From an uncultured Cohaesibacter sp. (lineage in GTDB: Bacteria; Pseudomonadota; Alphaproteobacteria; Rhizobiales; Cohaesibacteraceae), in assembly GCF_963678225.1 (NCBI RefSeq), contig NZ_OY782764.1:2113001-2177000 (forward strand): 64,000 nt of DNA, written 5' to 3'. Made by a program: the position numbers and the translations under genes. The notes under the pieces were generated by a model. It saw nothing but the letters and a program-made list of their open reading frames with translations. It was not told the origin of the DNA and searched no databases. Below, one piece after another: positions 25,094 through 33,586 of the stretch; position 1 is the stretch's first letter, and the number at the start of each line of letters is the position of its first letter.

Positions 25094-26488
25094 TTATTTA
25101 TAAAGATCGCGGGCCTTGATGTCGGCCAGCGTCAGATCAAGACATTTGGCGGCTTTGCTGACCAGCTCATCAATTTCGCTGTTGGAGATGACCAGTGGCG
25201 GCGCGATAATCATCGTATCGCCCACATGGCGCATTACCAGCCCGTTATTGAAGCAATGTTCACGGCAAATGAGGCCGACAGTTCCCTTGCTGGCGGCAAA
25301 AGGTGCGCGGGCAGTTTTGTCTGGCGTTAGCTCAAGTGCGGCAACGAGCCCCTTGGAGCGGGCTTCTCCGATCAGTGGATGATCGCCCAGTGCGGCCCAT
25401 TTCTCTGCCAGATAAGGTGCTGCCCGGTCGCGCACGCCCTCAACGATATGTTCGCGCTCCATAATTTCGAGATTCGTCAAGGCTGCTGCGCAGGCCACCG
25501 GATGGCCTGAATAGGTGTAGCCATGGGCAAACTCGCCCCCATGGGCGATGAAGCCTTCGGCCACACGATCGGAGACCAGCACACCTGCTATCGGCAGATA
25601 GCCAGAGGAGAGCCCCTTGGCGATGGTCATCAGGTCGGGTTTGATCTGGTAGGTGTCCGAGCCAAACCAGTTGCCCGTACGCCCGAAGCCGCAGATTACT
25701 TCATCGGCAATCAGCAGAATGTCGCGTTCATCGCAAATGCGCTGGATTTCCGGCCAATAGCTGTCCGGTGGAATGACAACGCCTCCGGCTCCCTGAATGG
25801 GCTCAGCGATAAAGGCCGCAACCTTGTCTTCGCCGATCCGGTCAATTTCTTCCTCAAGTGCCCGGGCACGCATCAGGCCGAAGTCTGCCGGATCCATGTC
25901 CCCACCTTCGCCATACCAGTAGGGCTGGTCGATATGGGTGATATCTGGAATGGGCAATCCGCCTTGCGCATGCATGCCCTTCATGCCGCCCAGAGAGGCC
26001 GCGGCCACCGTAGAGCCATGATAGGCATTCTTGCGAGCGATGATGACCTTCTTGTCGGGCTTGCCCATGCTGGCCCAATAATGGCGCACCATGCGCACCA
26101 CCGTGTCATTGGATTCCGAGCCGGAATTGCCATAGAAGACATGATTGATATGAGGTGGTGCCAACGAGGCAAGCTTTTCCGAAAGGGCCACCACTGGCGG
26201 GTGGGAGGTCATGAAAAAGGTGTTGTAATAGGGCAGCTGCTCCATCTGCCGCATCGCAGCTTCCTGAATTTCCTTGCGCCCATAGCCGACATTGACACAC
26301 CAGAGCCCGGCCATGCCATCCAGCATCCGGTTGCCTTCACTGTCATAAAGATACACGCCCTCGGCACGGGTGATGATGCGCGCGCCTTTTTCGTTGAGTT
26401 CCTTAGTATCTGTAAAAGGATGCAGATGATGGGCGGCATCCTTTTGTTGCAACTCTTGGGTCGGTGGCAGGTTGGCCATGAAAGTCAT
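25094..26488 (-). CDS. Class III aminotransferase, putrescine:pyruvate type
   Basis: 464 residues. PLP-site features are YGNSGSESNDTVVRM, NAYHGSTVAAASLGGM, LIADEVICGFGRTG and the lysine in TIAKGLSSGYLPI. The pattern resembles SpuC and omega-aminotransferases acting on putrescine or related diamines, giving 4-aminobutyraldehyde. GGGAGA precedes the start. Between a glutamine-synthetase-like ligase gene and an oxidase gene, it offers a direct transamination route beside the gamma-glutamyl route. Beta-alanine or taurine as amino donor cannot be excluded. Confidence 0.82.
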   Translation of the reverse strand: MTFMANLPPTQELQQKDAAHHLHPFTDTKELNEKGARIITRAEGVYLYDSEGNRMLDGMAGLWCVNVGYGRKEIQEAAMRQMEQLPYYNTFFMTSHPPVVALSEKLASLAPPHINHVFYGNSGSESNDTVVRMVRHYWASMGKPDKKVIIARKNAYHGSTVAAASLGGMKGMHAQGGLPIPDITHIDQPYWYGEGGDMDPADFGLMRARALEEEIDRIGEDKVAAFIAEPIQGAGGVVIPPDSYWPEIQRICDERDILLIADEVICGFGRTGNWFGSDTYQIKPDLMTIAKGLSSGYLPIAGVLVSDRVAEGFIAHGGEFAHGYTYSGHPVACAAALTNLEIMEREHIVEGVRDRAAPYLAEKWAALGDHPLIGEARSKGLVAALELTPDKTARAPFAASKGTVGLICREHCFNNGLVMRHVGDTMIIAPPLVISNSEIDELVSKAAKCLDLTLADIKARDLYK

Positions 26489-26563
26489 GTTGGTCTCCCG
26501 TCTCTGGATGCCGCTCTTTGATGGCGGCTGGGCAGATAGCGATTGGCAAAGGCAAAGGGTGAA

Positions 26564-27994
26564 TTAGACAGTCAGCAGCAAGTGCTCGCGCTCCCATGGG
26601 CTGATGACCTGATTGAATTCTTCCGATTCATGCAGCTTGATCTGGCTGTAGATGGTGACGAAATCCGGCCCCAAAAGATCATGCAGCTGCTCGTTCTTCT
26701 CCAGCCGCCCAAGCGAATGATGCACCGAGCGCGGCAGCGAGAAGGGCATATGATGGGCATGATGCTGCAATTGCGGTTTCGGCTTGTCCTTGTTGATGAT
26801 GCCCAGAAGACCGCAGGCAAGGCTGGCGGCAATCGCCAGATACGGGTTCGTATCCGCGCCAACAAGGCGGTTTTCGATGCGCCGGTTCTTGGGCGAAGAG
26901 TTGGGAATGCGCAAGCCAACGGAGCGGTTGTCAATGGACCATTCCAGATTGATGGGCGCGGAATCGCCCGCCAGCAAACGGCGGTAGCTGTTCACATAAG
27001 GCGCAAGGATGCTCATCACGTCCGGCAGATATGTCTGCTGGCCTCCGAGAAAGTGGTAAAACAGCTCGCTCGGCTCGCCATCATCATCGGAGAAGACATT
27101 GGCGCCGGTCTTAGCATCCACCACGCTCTGATGGATGTGCATGGCGCTGCCCGGCTCGTTATCCATCGGCTTGGCCATAAAGGTGGCATAACAATCATGC
27201 CGGAAGGCCGCTTCACGAATAAGGCGTTTGAAGACGAAAATCTGGTCGGCGAGGTCAAGCGGATTGCCATGAATGAGGTTGATCTCAAGCTGCCCTGCGC
27301 CGCCTTCCTGAATGACCGTGTCGATCTCCAGACCCTGCGCTTCAGCGAAATCATAGATATCCTCTATAATGCGGTCATATTCGTCTACCGCAGCAATGGA
27401 ATAGGCCTGCCGCCCAACAGATTGCCGTCCGGAGCGCCCGATGGGGGGCTCTAGCGGATAATCAGGGTCGGAATTGCGCTTGGTCAGATAGAATTCCAAC
27501 TCCGGTGCAACAACCGCATTCCATCCCATGGCCTCAAAGCCCCCGATCACACGGCGCAAAACGTTGCGCGGGGCCAGCTCCACCGGTTCGCCTTCCAACG
27601 TGTACAGATCGTGGATGACTTGCACCGTCGGGTCATTGGCCCAGGGCACTGAGCGCACCGTGGAGAGATCCGGCACCAGCTGGATGTCCCGTTCCATCAT
27701 GAAATCCTGCCGGTCTTCCATTTCGATATAGGCGCCGGTGATGGTCTGGAAGAAAATGGATGTCGGTAGATAGGTTGGATTGAGGCCTGAAAATTTCGAG
27801 GCTGGCATGGCCTTGCCACGCGCGATGCCCACGATGTCGGGTACGACGCACTCCACTTCATCAATGTGGCGCGAGCGCATCCATTCGCGTACTTCTTCGG
27901 CCTTTTGCGGCAAGGGAATGCCGTCTCCCAGACTGCTATTGTCGGACGGGGTAGGGATAGGCGCTTTGGGTGTCTTGTCTTCTGAGCTGGTCAT
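26564..27994 (-). CDS. puuA: Glutamine-synthetase-like gamma-glutamylpolyamine synthetase 1
   Basis: 476 residues from an ATG at 27994 with AGG upstream; the longer frame starts at a TTG. Glutamine-synthetase features: VAPELEFYL, GAGQLEINL, FMAKPMDNEPGSAMHIHQS, NSYRRL and the C-terminal ENRLVGADTNPYLAIAASLA. It lacks the usual PII-type housekeeping context and sits with oxidase and aminotransferase genes, so ATP-dependent gamma-glutamylation of putrescine or another amine is likely. Two TGTGATCACA sites lie 62-97 bases before its start. Confidence 0.83.
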   Translation of the reverse strand: MTSSEDKTPKAPIPTPSDNSSLGDGIPLPQKAEEVREWMRSRHIDEVECVVPDIVGIARGKAMPASKFSGLNPTYLPTSIFFQTITGAYIEMEDRQDFMMERDIQLVPDLSTVRSVPWANDPTVQVIHDLYTLEGEPVELAPRNVLRRVIGGFEAMGWNAVVAPELEFYLTKRNSDPDYPLEPPIGRSGRQSVGRQAYSIAAVDEYDRIIEDIYDFAEAQGLEIDTVIQEGGAGQLEINLIHGNPLDLADQIFVFKRLIREAAFRHDCYATFMAKPMDNEPGSAMHIHQSVVDAKTGANVFSDDDGEPSELFYHFLGGQQTYLPDVMSILAPYVNSYRRLLAGDSAPINLEWSIDNRSVGLRIPNSSPKNRRIENRLVGADTNPYLAIAASLACGLLGIINKDKPKPQLQHHAHHMPFSLPRSVHHSLGRLEKNEQLHDLLGPDFVTIYSQIKLHESEEFNQVISPWEREHLLLTV

Positions 27995-28053
27995 GAAATT
28001 ACCTGTTGAAGTCAAATCGCAGCCAGTGCGATTGCATTTGTAACGTACCGCAG

Positions 28054-28091
28054 GATGTGATCACAAAGCAAGAAAAATTTGTGATCACAAA
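28054..28091. promoter_or_regulatory. Two GntR-type operator copies before puuA-like gene
   Basis: GATGTGATCACAAA (28054-28067) and TTTGTGATCACAAA (28078-28091), centres 24 bases apart, about 60-97 bases before the minus-strand ligase gene. The spacing of just over two helical turns fits two dimers on one DNA face. Confidence 0.75.
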
Positions 28092-28197
28092 ATGAAGGGA
28101 TTTGCGCTTTTGTTGCCCTGTTCCTTCCGCAAAAGCGCAAAGAAAGGCCGACAACGGTCAGTCTGCGGGTAATCGGGGGATTTGGAAAGAGGTTGTC

Positions 28198-28890
28198 TTA
28201 AAGATCGTCGCTCAGCAGCAAGGTGCCCTGATGCACATCTTCCGAGATGGCCGTGCGCAAGGCTGCGCTATCGCCCTGTTGCAGGGCTTCAATAGCCTGT
28301 TTGTGTTGATCAATCAGGTTTGCCGTGCCGTGTCGTCCGTAAACAAGGCGCATGAAGGGACCAAATTGCATCCAGACATTTTCCACCAGTTTGATGATGA
28401 CGTCGGACTGGGCCATTTCGTAAAGGGCAAAGTGAAAAGCGTGATTGCCCCGCATATAGCCTTCGACATCGCCATTTTCCAGACAGGCGTCGATCGCGTC
28501 ATCAATGGTGATCAAACGTTGGATATCGGCCGCTGTCACATTGGGGAGGGCCATCTCTGCCAGTTCAGGCTCTAGCAGGGATCGCGTAAGATTGATCTCG
28601 TGATATTTCTTCTCGGTCATGGCGGGAATGGAAACGCGTCGGTTGCCGTGGCTTTCAAGGGCGCCTTCTGCCGTCAGGCGACGCACGGCGTCGCGTACCG
28701 GCATGGGGGAAACTTCCAGGTTGTCCGCAAGGCCACGCAGGGTTACTGCCTTGCCCGGCAGGAAGCCGCCAAACAGCAGGCGCTCGCGCAGAGCTTGATA
28801 GATCCGCTCGTGCGCGGTCAGCGGTCTGGCCTCTGCCTCATCCGCGCTTTCTGGTGTCCTGTCAGGTGGTGCGATCTCGTCCTTGGTCAT
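28198..28890 (-). CDS. GntR-family regulator of the polyamine cluster
   Basis: 230 residues from an ATG at 28890 preceded by AAAGGAG; the upstream start at 28920 is weaker. Winged-helix signature: LRERLLFGGFLPGKAVTLRGLADNLEVSPMPVRDAVRRL. The C-terminal FCD domain has NHAFHFALYEMA. It is divergent from the potF-like gene and next to the palindromes TTTGTGATCACAAA, which makes it the likely repressor of all polyamine units here, lifted by a polyamine or breakdown product. Confidence 0.87.
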   Translation of the reverse strand: MTKDEIAPPDRTPESADEAEARPLTAHERIYQALRERLLFGGFLPGKAVTLRGLADNLEVSPMPVRDAVRRLTAEGALESHGNRRVSIPAMTEKKYHEINLTRSLLEPELAEMALPNVTAADIQRLITIDDAIDACLENGDVEGYMRGNHAFHFALYEMAQSDVIIKLVENVWMQFGPFMRLVYGRHGTANLIDQHKQAIEALQQGDSAALRTAISEDVHQGTLLLSDDL

Positions 28891-28961
28891 GGCTCCTTTA
28901 TACCGGCGGTTCTCAAACATGCAAAGACAATTTGATCGAAAAGGCTTGCGGCAGGGAAAAT

Positions 28962-28975
28962 TTTGTGATCAAATT
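28962..28975. promoter_or_regulatory. Partial GntR operator between regulator and potF
   Basis: TTTGTGATCAAATT keeps the left half and core of TTTGTGATCACAAA. It is 72 bases before the GntR start and 88 before potF, so it could control both. Confidence 0.6.
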
Positions 28976-29062
28976 TTGGAATAATGGCCAAAAAGGCCAA
29001 TCGGGCGACAACAGCCCATCGCAATCATCACAATTCCCGATAGAATCGAGGGGACTTACACG

Positions 29063-30172
29063 ATGGCAGACAAAGCAGGCAAGCTTTTCTCCAAAACCGC
29101 ACTCGCTGTAGCGGCGCTGCTTACCGCAACAGGCACAGGGATCGCGGCGGACAAAGAACTCCATATTTTCAACTGGTCGGATTATATCGACGAATCCATT
29201 ATTAGCGATTTTGAAGCGGAAACCGGAATCAAGGTCACCTATGACGTGTTTGATTCCAACGAGGTGCTCGAAACCAAATTGCTGGCAGGCTCCACCGGCT
29301 ATGATATTGTCGTTCCGACCGGCACATTCCTTCAGCGCCAGATTCAGGCAGGCGTCTTCCAGAAGCTGGACAAATCCAAGCTGCCCAATCTGAAGAATAT
29401 GTGGGACGCGGTCTCCGAACGCACCGCAGCCTATGATCCGGGCAATGACTATTCCATCAACTATATGTGGGGCACCACCGGCGTTGGCTTCAACGTAGCC
29501 GCTGCCAAGGAACGCATGGGCGATATGCCGCTCAACACATGGGACATGGTCTTCAAACCGGAAGTCGCGGCCAAATTCGCCGATTGCGGCATTTATATTC
29601 TGGATGCGCCTACCGAAGTCATTCCGCTGACCCTCATGTATATGGGGAAAGATCCCAACAGCCATGACAAGGATGATATCGCCGCCGCCGAAGAGCTGCT
29701 GCTTTCCATTCGCCCTTATGTTCAGAAATTCCATTCCTCTGAATATATCAACGCACTGGCCAATGGTGACATCTGTCTGGCTATCGGATGGTCTGGCGAT
29801 GTCTTCCAGGCCCGCGACCGCGCGGCAGAAGCGGATAATGGCGTCGAAGTCAATTACATCATCCCCAAGGAAGGGGCTCAGATGTGGTTCGACCAGATGG
29901 CCATTCCGGCCGATGCGGCAAATGTGGAAGAAGCCCACACCTTCCTCAACTACATCATGCGCCCGGACGTGATCGCCAAAGCCTCAAACTATGTCTATTA
30001 CGCCAATGGCAACAAGGCTTCTCAGGAGCTGCTTGAAGAAGATGTCATCGGCGATCCTGCGGTCTATCCCGATGAGGAAACCACAGCAAAGCTGTTTGTA
30101 CATATGCCTTACCCGCCAAAAATCCAGCGTGTGGTTACCCGCGCATGGACCAAGGTGAAATCAGGACAGTAA
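29063..30172 (+). CDS. potF: Putrescine/polyamine periplasmic binding protein
   Basis: 369 residues; signal peptide ending near GIAADKE. Family marks: LHIFNWSDYIDESIISDFEAETGIKVTYD, STGYDIVVPTG, and the C-terminal KASNYVYYANGNKAS. This is the PotF/PotD group that binds putrescine or spermidine. It leads a four-gene import unit; a GC-rich hairpin separates it from the rest, consistent with a higher level of binding protein. Confidence 0.9.
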   Translation: MADKAGKLFSKTALAVAALLTATGTGIAADKELHIFNWSDYIDESIISDFEAETGIKVTYDVFDSNEVLETKLLAGSTGYDIVVPTGTFLQRQIQAGVFQKLDKSKLPNLKNMWDAVSERTAAYDPGNDYSINYMWGTTGVGFNVAAAKERMGDMPLNTWDMVFKPEVAAKFADCGIYILDAPTEVIPLTLMYMGKDPNSHDKDDIAAAEELLLSIRPYVQKFHSSEYINALANGDICLAIGWSGDVFQARDRAAEADNGVEVNYIIPKEGAQMWFDQMAIPADAANVEEAHTFLNYIMRPDVIAKASNYVYYANGNKASQELLEEDVIGDPAVYPDEETTAKLFVHMPYPPKIQRVVTRAWTKVKSGQ

Positions 30173-30181
30173 GGAAGACGC

Positions 30182-30205
30182 GCCGGGCCTCTTTGGCCCG
30201 GCTTT
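30182..30205 (+). terminator. Intercistronic attenuator after potF
   Basis: GCCGGGCC-TCTTT-GGCCCGGC followed by TTTCCC. The stem is strong but the T tract is short, so partial read-through to potG is expected. Confidence 0.65.
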
Positions 30206-30413
30206 CCCATCTGAGCCTCCTTTGCGGTGAGGCAAACTGCTTGCCAATCGCAGGGCACGGTCAGACGGTTGGCAAGGCGCGCAGCGTGGTGGCCGCGTGC
30301 CAACCGCTGTTTGGGGCCAATGGCGCATGTTGGCATTGTATGTGGTTCGAGGGCATCGCCTAAAGCCTCCCCTTTGAGGTGATCCATCGAGCGTTTGGAT
30401 AGCGAGAGAGAGA

Positions 30414-31580
30414 ATGAACGGTTCCCCTAATTCCGGATCCGGCTGCAATTTTGCGCCCTGGAGTGATCCGAAAGAAAAACCGCTGATACGGTTTGACGCC
30501 GTCACCAAGAAATTCGGCGACTTCGTAGCTATCGACAATTTGAATTTGAAAATTTACGAGCGTGAATTTTTCGCGCTGCTTGGCCCCTCCGGCTGTGGCA
30601 AGACGACGCTGATGCGCATGCTTGCCGGTTTTGAACAACCGACCATGGGCTCCATCATGATGCGGCAAGAGCATCTGACAGACATCCCGCCTCATCGGCG
30701 CCCCGTCAACATGATGTTCCAGTCCTATGCGCTCTTCCCGCACATGAGTGTAGAGCAGAATATCGCCTTCGGTCTCAAGCAGGAAAAGCGCCCCAAGGCA
30801 GAGATTAAAGACCGGGTCGAGGAAATGATCGCGCTGGTGCAGCTGCAGGCTTTTGCCAAGCGCAAGCCGCACCAACTTTCGGGCGGTCAGAGGCAACGCG
30901 TGGCGCTGGCCCGTTCTCTCGCCAAGAAACCCAAGCTTCTATTGCTCGATGAACCCTTGGGGGCGCTTGACAGAAAGCTGCGTGAGCAGACCCAGTTCGA
31001 GCTGATGACAATTCAGGAGAAGCTCGGTACGACCTTTGTGATCGTCACTCATGATCAGGAAGAGGCAATGACGGTGGCGAGCCGCATTGCGCTGATGGAT
31101 CAGGGCAAGCTGGTGCAGGTCAGCACGCCACGGGAAATCTATGAAACGCCGAATAGTCGGTATGTGGCTGATTTTCTGGGCGACGTGAATATCATCGGAG
31201 GACACATTCTGGGGCCGGACGACAAGGAAGACGACATTGTGCAGCTCGCATGGCATGAAGATTATGCCCCCTTGCGCATTCGCCTGCCGCAGCCGGTCAG
31301 TTTCCCCGAGAAGGGAACGGAAATGTGGATGGCCGTGCGCCCTGAAAAAGTGCGCATCACCAAGGACTACCCCACCGACACCCACAATATCCTCAAGGGT
31401 AAAGTGCTTGATATCGCCTATACCGGCAACATCTCCACCTATCATGTGGAGACAGAAGACGGCCAGATCATCAAGTCGCAGGAAGCCAATCTGGAGCATC
31501 TGCATCGCCGCGCCATCACTTGGGACGATGAGGTCTATGTGCATTGGCGCGCAGGCGGCTGCGTGTTGCTGGAGCGATGA
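30414..31580 (+). CDS. potG: Polyamine ABC transporter ATP-binding subunit
   Basis: 388 residues, of normal PotG/PotA length. Walker A LLGPSGCGKTTLMR, signature LSGGQRQRVALARSL, Walker B LLLLDEPLGALD, and a C-terminal TOBE-type domain from about residue 270 (MWMAVRPEKVRI). GAGAGAGAG precedes the start. It energises import through the PotH/PotI-like permeases that follow with 4-base and 3-base gaps. Confidence 0.92.
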   Translation: MNGSPNSGSGCNFAPWSDPKEKPLIRFDAVTKKFGDFVAIDNLNLKIYEREFFALLGPSGCGKTTLMRMLAGFEQPTMGSIMMRQEHLTDIPPHRRPVNMMFQSYALFPHMSVEQNIAFGLKQEKRPKAEIKDRVEEMIALVQLQAFAKRKPHQLSGGQRQRVALARSLAKKPKLLLLDEPLGALDRKLREQTQFELMTIQEKLGTTFVIVTHDQEEAMTVASRIALMDQGKLVQVSTPREIYETPNSRYVADFLGDVNIIGGHILGPDDKEDDIVQLAWHEDYAPLRIRLPQPVSFPEKGTEMWMAVRPEKVRITKDYPTDTHNILKGKVLDIAYTGNISTYHVETEDGQIIKSQEANLEHLHRRAITWDDEVYVHWRAGGCVLLER

Positions 31581-31584
31581 GGCC

Positions 31585-32574
31585 ATGAGCGAATTGAGCA
31601 ACATCACCGAAGGGGCTGGCCTGATGACCAATGGTCAGCCGGACAGCCCGAAAACACAGCGCCGCATGAGCTTGCCAAAAAACTGGGGCCGTTGCCTGTT
31701 GATTCTGGTGCCTTATATCTGGCTGCTGGTTCTGTTTCTTGTGCCATTCATCATCGTCGTCAAGATATCCCTGTCTGACACTGCCATTGCCATGCCACCT
31801 TATATGCCGACCTTCACTTGGTCCGAGGGCTGGGCGGGATTCTGGGATATGATATCGGGCTGGGATCTGGAGAATTTCACATGGCTGATGGAGGATGATC
31901 TCTATTGGAAGAGTTATCTCTCCAGCCTCGAAATTGCGGTGGTGTCCAGCCTGCTGGCCTTGCTGATCGGCTACCCGATTGCTTATTCCATGGCGCGGGC
32001 TCCCAGCGAATGGCGGCCCACGCTGCTGATGCTGATCATCCTGCCCTTCTGGACGAGTTTCCTCATTCGCGTTTATGCCTGGATCGGTATTCTCAAGAAA
32101 GAGGGCCTACTCAACATGGCCCTGATGCATCTGGGCATCATCGACGATCCATTGACGATCCTCAACACGGACATCGCGGTCTATATCGGCATTGTCTATT
32201 CCTATCTGCCCTTTATGGTGTTGCCGCTCTATTCATCCCTGGAAAAGATGGACGATTCCCTGCTTGAGGCCGCAACCGATCTGGGCTGCTCGCCCTTCAA
32301 GGCTTTCTGGCTGATCACTGTGCCGCTCTCCATGCCCGGTATTTTGGCTGGTTGCTTCCTTGTCTTCATTCCGGCGGTGGGAGAGTTCGTCATCCCCGAT
32401 CTTCTGGGCGGCTCCAACACGTTGATGATCGGCAAGACCCTGTGGGTGGAATTCTTCTCCAACCGCGATTGGCCGGTGGCCTCTGCGGTTGCCGTTATCC
32501 TGCTCATCCTGCTGGTGGTGCCCATCGTGCTGTTCCAGCGGCAGCAGGAAAAGCAGCAGGAAAAGGGAGCGTAA
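31585..32574 (+). CDS. potH: Polyamine ABC transporter permease
   Basis: 329 residues from the ATG at 31585. A much longer frame begins inside potG and is not accepted. Six or so hydrophobic segments begin with LLILVPYIWLLVLFLVPFIIVVKIS. The ATPase-contact loop is LLEAATDLGCSPFKAFWLITVPLS, as in PotH/PotB. Confidence 0.92.
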   Translation: MSELSNITEGAGLMTNGQPDSPKTQRRMSLPKNWGRCLLILVPYIWLLVLFLVPFIIVVKISLSDTAIAMPPYMPTFTWSEGWAGFWDMISGWDLENFTWLMEDDLYWKSYLSSLEIAVVSSLLALLIGYPIAYSMARAPSEWRPTLLMLIILPFWTSFLIRVYAWIGILKKEGLLNMALMHLGIIDDPLTILNTDIAVYIGIVYSYLPFMVLPLYSSLEKMDDSLLEAATDLGCSPFKAFWLITVPLSMPGILAGCFLVFIPAVGEFVIPDLLGGSNTLMIGKTLWVEFFSNRDWPVASAVAVILLILLVVPIVLFQRQQEKQQEKGA

Positions 32575-32577
32575 CTC

Positions 32578-33396
32578 ATGAGACGGTTCAGCTTTTTCAA
32601 TGCCTCCGCGCTCACTCTGGGCTTTGCCTTCCTTTATCTGCCCATCGTGCTACTGATGATCTTCTCCTTCAATGAAAGCCGGCTGGTGACGGTCTGGGGG
32701 GGCTTTTCAACCAAATGGTACAGCGCCGTCTTTGCCAACAAGGGTTTCATGGACGCAGCATGGGTCACGGTTCGTGTTGGGCTGGTTTCGGCAACGCTCG
32801 CCACCATCCTTGGCACCATGGCGGCCCTGGTGCTGGTGCGGGCAGGGCGCTTCCCTGGCAAAACGCTTTTTTCAGGCATGGTCTATGCGCCGCTGGTGAT
32901 GCCTGAAGTGATCACCGGTCTGTCGCTGTTGCTGTTGTTCGTCTCGCTCGATTTCGATCGTGGCTTCTGGACGGTTATACTGGCTCATGTCACCTTCTCC
33001 ATGTGTTACTCCGCCGTGGTGATATCCTCGCGGCTGGTCACATTCGACATGTCTCTGGAAGAAGCGGCCATGGATTTGGGCGCAAGCCGCATGGCGACTT
33101 TCTTCCAGATCACCGTGCCGATCATTCTGCCATCTATCGTGTCTGCATGGCTCTTGAGCTTCACATTGTCGCTGGATGATCTGGTGATCGCCTCCTTTAC
33201 CTCCGGTCCGGGGGCGACGACCTTGCCCATGAAGATCTATTCTCAGGTGCGCCTCGGGGTGACCCCTGAAATCAACGCTCTCTCGACTATCCTCGTGGTG
33301 CTGGTTTCAACGGGGGTCATCGCCGCGTCGCTTCTGACCAAACGGCGCGAAGTGCAACGCCGTCGCGAGGAGAGGGCTGCCGTTGCCGGTGGCTAA
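32578..33396 (+). CDS. potI: Polyamine ABC transporter permease
   Basis: 272 residues; FLYLPIVLLMIFSFNESR at the N-terminus and the contact loop LEEAAMDLGASRMATFFQITVP identify a PotI/PotC permease. It pairs with the upstream permease. Three bases separate the two genes. Confidence 0.92.
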   Translation: MRRFSFFNASALTLGFAFLYLPIVLLMIFSFNESRLVTVWGGFSTKWYSAVFANKGFMDAAWVTVRVGLVSATLATILGTMAALVLVRAGRFPGKTLFSGMVYAPLVMPEVITGLSLLLLFVSLDFDRGFWTVILAHVTFSMCYSAVVISSRLVTFDMSLEEAAMDLGASRMATFFQITVPIILPSIVSAWLLSFTLSLDDLVIASFTSGPGATTLPMKIYSQVRLGVTPEINALSTILVVLVSTGVIAASLLTKRREVQRRREERAAVAGG

Positions 33397-33586
33397 AGGG
33401 GTGCCTTTAGGTTTATGGCTTGAGCTTAGGCTTATGGCGACTTGAGAAACACCTAAATGACAAACAAGGTAGAAGAGGACGCAACGGTCTCAGGCGCGAA
33501 ACCGTTGCTTGCAAGCGGCTAACCCTGTAAGCCTTTTTATCCAATCGATCCGGGCTGCTAAGGCCAATTGAACAAACGAGATACTC

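Noticed and set aside
28913-29938. 341-codon open frame on the minus strand
   Set aside because: Antisense to the potF-like gene and running through the operator region.
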